In this document: positions 62,601 through 64,000 of the stretch, piece after piece
Layout: each line of letters begins with the position of its first letter
Position numbering within the stretch: position 1 is the first letter of the stretch
NCBI RefSeq assembly: GCF_002561455.1
Contig: NZ_NTUP01000005.1
Coordinates: 1 to 64,000, forward strand
Direction: 5' to 3'
Length of the DNA stretch: 64,000 bases
Origin: Bacillus sp. AFS015802
GTDB lineage: Bacteria > Bacillota > Bacilli > Bacillales > Bacillaceae_B
Translations under genes and position numbers: made by a program
Notes under the pieces: generated by a model
Databases searched by the model: none
What the model was told of the DNA's origin: nothing
The model's input: only the letters and a program-made list of their open reading frames with translations

Positions 62601-63254
62601 ATGCACTACTATCCCTATTATCGAACCAATCAAACGAACGGCAGCATAACCGTGTCCGGGGAACACACCATGTATGTCGATCCCGATCAAGCCGTCGTCT
62701 CCCTGGGTGTCGTCACGAATGATAAAGAGCTCCAAGCTGCACAGAATCAGAACCAGCAGAAATCAGGTGAAGTCGTCCAATCCCTTTTAAGCAATGGTGT
62801 AGACAAAAAAGATATCCAGACTTCCACCTATCAAGTATTCCCTCAGTACAACTATGAGGATGGGAAACAAGTCTTTACAGGCTATGAAGTCCGGCAGGTG
62901 TTCAGGGTCACCATCAAGGCGATCGAAAAAGTGGGGACGATCATTGATGATGCCCTCAAAAGCGGAGCAAATAGGGTGGAAAACATCCAATTCGTCCAGT
63001 CGAACCCCATTGAATCCTACCGGCAGGCTCTTGCAGCTGCCTATCAAAAGGCATATCTAAAAGCACTCACCTTATCAAACCAATCAAATCAACAGCTGGA
63101 TCCCCGGCCAAAGTCCATTATAGAACAATCAAGCCCGGTCCCTGCCCCCTTCCTTACGACCGCCTATATGAAAACAGCCGACGAAGGCACAAACGTCCAG
63201 CCTGGTCAAATCGCCGTCACGGCCATCATCACAGTTAACTTTAGAACCCATTAA
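62601..63254 (+). CDS. SIMPL domain-containing protein (DUF541)
   Basis: The 217-residue protein matches the SIMPL/DUF541 family: ITVSGEHTMYVDPDQAVVSLG near residue 14, NQQKSGEVVQSLLSNGVDKKDIQTS split around 60, and the QVFPQYNYEDGK...GYEVRQVFRVTI block. Family members (BP26/OMP28 types) form channel-like oligomers at the cell surface in some bacteria; function in Bacillus is unknown. I chose the ATG at 62601, which has a weak AGG upstream; an upstream GTG overlaps the preceding gene. It directly follows the Pro/Gly-rich gene and shares its terminator. No signal peptide is visible. Confidence 0.82.
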   Translation: MHYYPYYRTNQTNGSITVSGEHTMYVDPDQAVVSLGVVTNDKELQAAQNQNQQKSGEVVQSLLSNGVDKKDIQTSTYQVFPQYNYEDGKQVFTGYEVRQVFRVTIKAIEKVGTIIDDALKSGANRVENIQFVQSNPIESYRQALAAAYQKAYLKALTLSNQSNQQLDPRPKSIIEQSSPVPAPFLTTAYMKTADEGTNVQPGQIAVTAIITVNFRTH

Positions 63255-63295
63255 AAAAACTGCCTAAGTAGGGTGACTACTCCGGCAGTTTTTTT
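63253..63295 (+). terminator. Terminator after the SIMPL gene
   Basis: AAAAAAACTGCC and GGCAGTTTTTTT arms around a 19-base loop, at the stop codon. Confidence 0.85.
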
Positions 63296-63603
63296 GATGT
63301 TAGTCGAGGACGGTAGTTAAAGAGCTCCTCAATGACTGTATTTTCTTTAAAAGGAGATGCGGTTCCCCTCAGATGACTCATTAGGGCAGGATTACTGGAC
63401 TCCACCCTCTCCATTGAAGAGGCATGTTCGGCCTGATTGCGTCATTTTGGGTGTAATTGCGTCGTTTTCTTCTTTATTGCGTCATTTCACACGGTGATTG
63501 CGTCATTCTAAAGATATTTGCGTCTTTTTCCATAAAATGCCAATAAATACTCTGTACCACAGCACTCACCTACAAAAAAGAATCACCGTCCGCCCTGTCC
63601 GTC
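63296..63603. other. 308-bp intergenic region with a phased repeat
   Basis: No gene with a ribosome binding site was seen. The central part is a five-copy ATTGCGTC array (listed separately). The rest shows no recognised element. Confidence 0.5.
63436..63530 (+). repeat. Five-copy ATTGCGTC repeat with 20-21 bp period
   Basis: ATTGCGTC occurs at 63436, 63456, 63476 and 63497, and TTTGCGTC at 63517, so copies are spaced 20, 20, 21 and 20 bases. Each is followed by a short run of T or ATT; the rest of each unit differs. The spacing equals two turns of B-DNA. Confidence 0.85.
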
Positions 63604-64000
63604 CTATCGCCCTATCTTCAAATCAGCATTCACCACATACCCAGCCACTTTTTCAGCAGATGCCGCCACTTCCTCCTCAGTCAATACCCGTACACCATGC
63701 TCCACATAGGCCGGCAGGAATGCCATCCCCGTCAGGTTGGCGGTTGCCTGTAATGGTTTCAGCAGTTCACTCATGGAGTAGTGATTGTAGCCTCCTGATT
63801 GATAAGCACCAGAAGGTCCGCCAGTCGATGTGACAATCATGAATTCCTTCCCATGCAGCTTGGTACCGGCTGAACCGTATGCCCAACCGTATTCAAGCAC
63901 TTTATCTTGCCATTCTTTCAAAATTGCCGGGGTGCTGTACCAGTAGAATGGAAATTGAAATACGATGCGGTCATGATTCAACAATAGATTTTGTTCTCTC
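63604..64000 (-). CDS. NAD(P)H-dependent flavodoxin-fold oxidoreductase, partial
   Basis: The gene runs off the right edge; only the C-terminal 132 or so residues are here. They match the Flavodoxin_2 family (MdaB/KefF/YwrO): LNHDRIVFQFPFYWYSTP, then KEWQDKVLEYGWAYG and FMIVTSTGGPSGAY, which bind FMN and NAD(P)H. The frame continues upstream of 63984 with residues REQNLL that fit the family, so the start lies outside the window. It is of the same family as the gene at 3.6-4.2 kb but from a different branch. Confidence 0.85.
   Translation of the reverse strand, partial: REQNLLLNHDRIVFQFPFYWYSTPAILKEWQDKVLEYGWAYGSAGTKLHGKEFMIVTSTGGPSGAYQSGGYNHYSMSELLKPLQATANLTGMAFLPAYVEHGVRVLTEEEVAASAEKVAGYVVNADLKIGR

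Overview
The window is a chromosomal segment of an endospore-forming member of the Bacillaceae (Bacillus/Rossellomorea-like). The evidence is the sporulation genes (splA-splB, spoVR, a kinB-like kinase), AGGAGG-type ribosome binding sites, frequent TTG/GTG starts, Bacillus-type regulatory sites (Rex, MhqR-, YodB-, CcpA- and CadC-like) and a block that keeps the Bacillus subtilis yhcT-to-yhdC order. The species assignment is inference. No rRNA, tRNA, CRISPR array or prophage was seen; the only mobile gene is one IS1182-family transposase at the left edge.

Layout. 0-1.8 kb: IS1182-family element whose left end is outside the window. 1.8-6.5 kb: putP with a tiny accessory membrane protein, a flavodoxin-fold oxidoreductase, a glutamate/dicarboxylate symporter, and an arsenate-reductase-like protein that has lost its catalytic cysteines. 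6.5-7.8 kb: splAB spore photoproduct repair. 7.9-11.8 kb: a thiamine-precursor operon (ThiY, thiamine-binding DUF77 protein, ThiX, ThiZ, TatD-like hydrolase) behind a TPP riboswitch and terminator. 11.8-16.3 kb: an APH-like kinase, aldo/keto reductase, Fur-regulated-basic-protein-like small protein, and a metal locus with CDF exporter, decayed cadA ATPase and cadC. 16.5-22.6 kb: CBS-domain membrane protein, GntP permease with 3-hydroxybutyrate dehydrogenase, SLC13-type symporter, YczE-like protein.

22.6-37.8 kb is the conserved core, in inverted order: spoVR, yhdC-like, yhdB, yhdA, yhcZ, yhcY, pgcA, yhcX, yhcU and yhcT. The place held by the glp genes in B. subtilis is here taken by a malL-type glucosidase and a bdbC/thioredoxin pair. 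37.8-40 kb: quinone-stress genes (wrbA, doxX with MhqR-type operators) and an aldo/keto reductase. 40-45 kb: an extracellular alpha-glucan locus (GH31 glucosidase and GH66 dextranase-like enzyme), functionally linked to the intracellular oligo-1,6-glucosidase at 33-35 kb. 45-52.6 kb: HelD, KinB-like kinase, ATP-grasp ligase, MscL, a LacI-family regulator, two small proteins and a nitroreductase with a YodB-type operator. 52.6-64 kb: cydDC with a Rex box, rocB, NCS2 purine permease, phosphatase, acetyltransferase, ldh with two Rex boxes, a Pro/Gly-rich protein and a SIMPL protein, and a truncated oxidoreductase at the right edge.

No single large undescribed system was found. The observations most worth following are: a cysteine-less ArsC-like protein behind a SigB-like promoter; two hairpins that sequester Shine-Dalgarno sequences (transposase and Pro/Gly-rich protein); a five-copy 20-bp phased ATTGCGTC array; two families of palindromic intergenic repeats; the GH31/GH66 locus with a GntR-like operator; and several short genes (31-46 codons) with strong translation signals.
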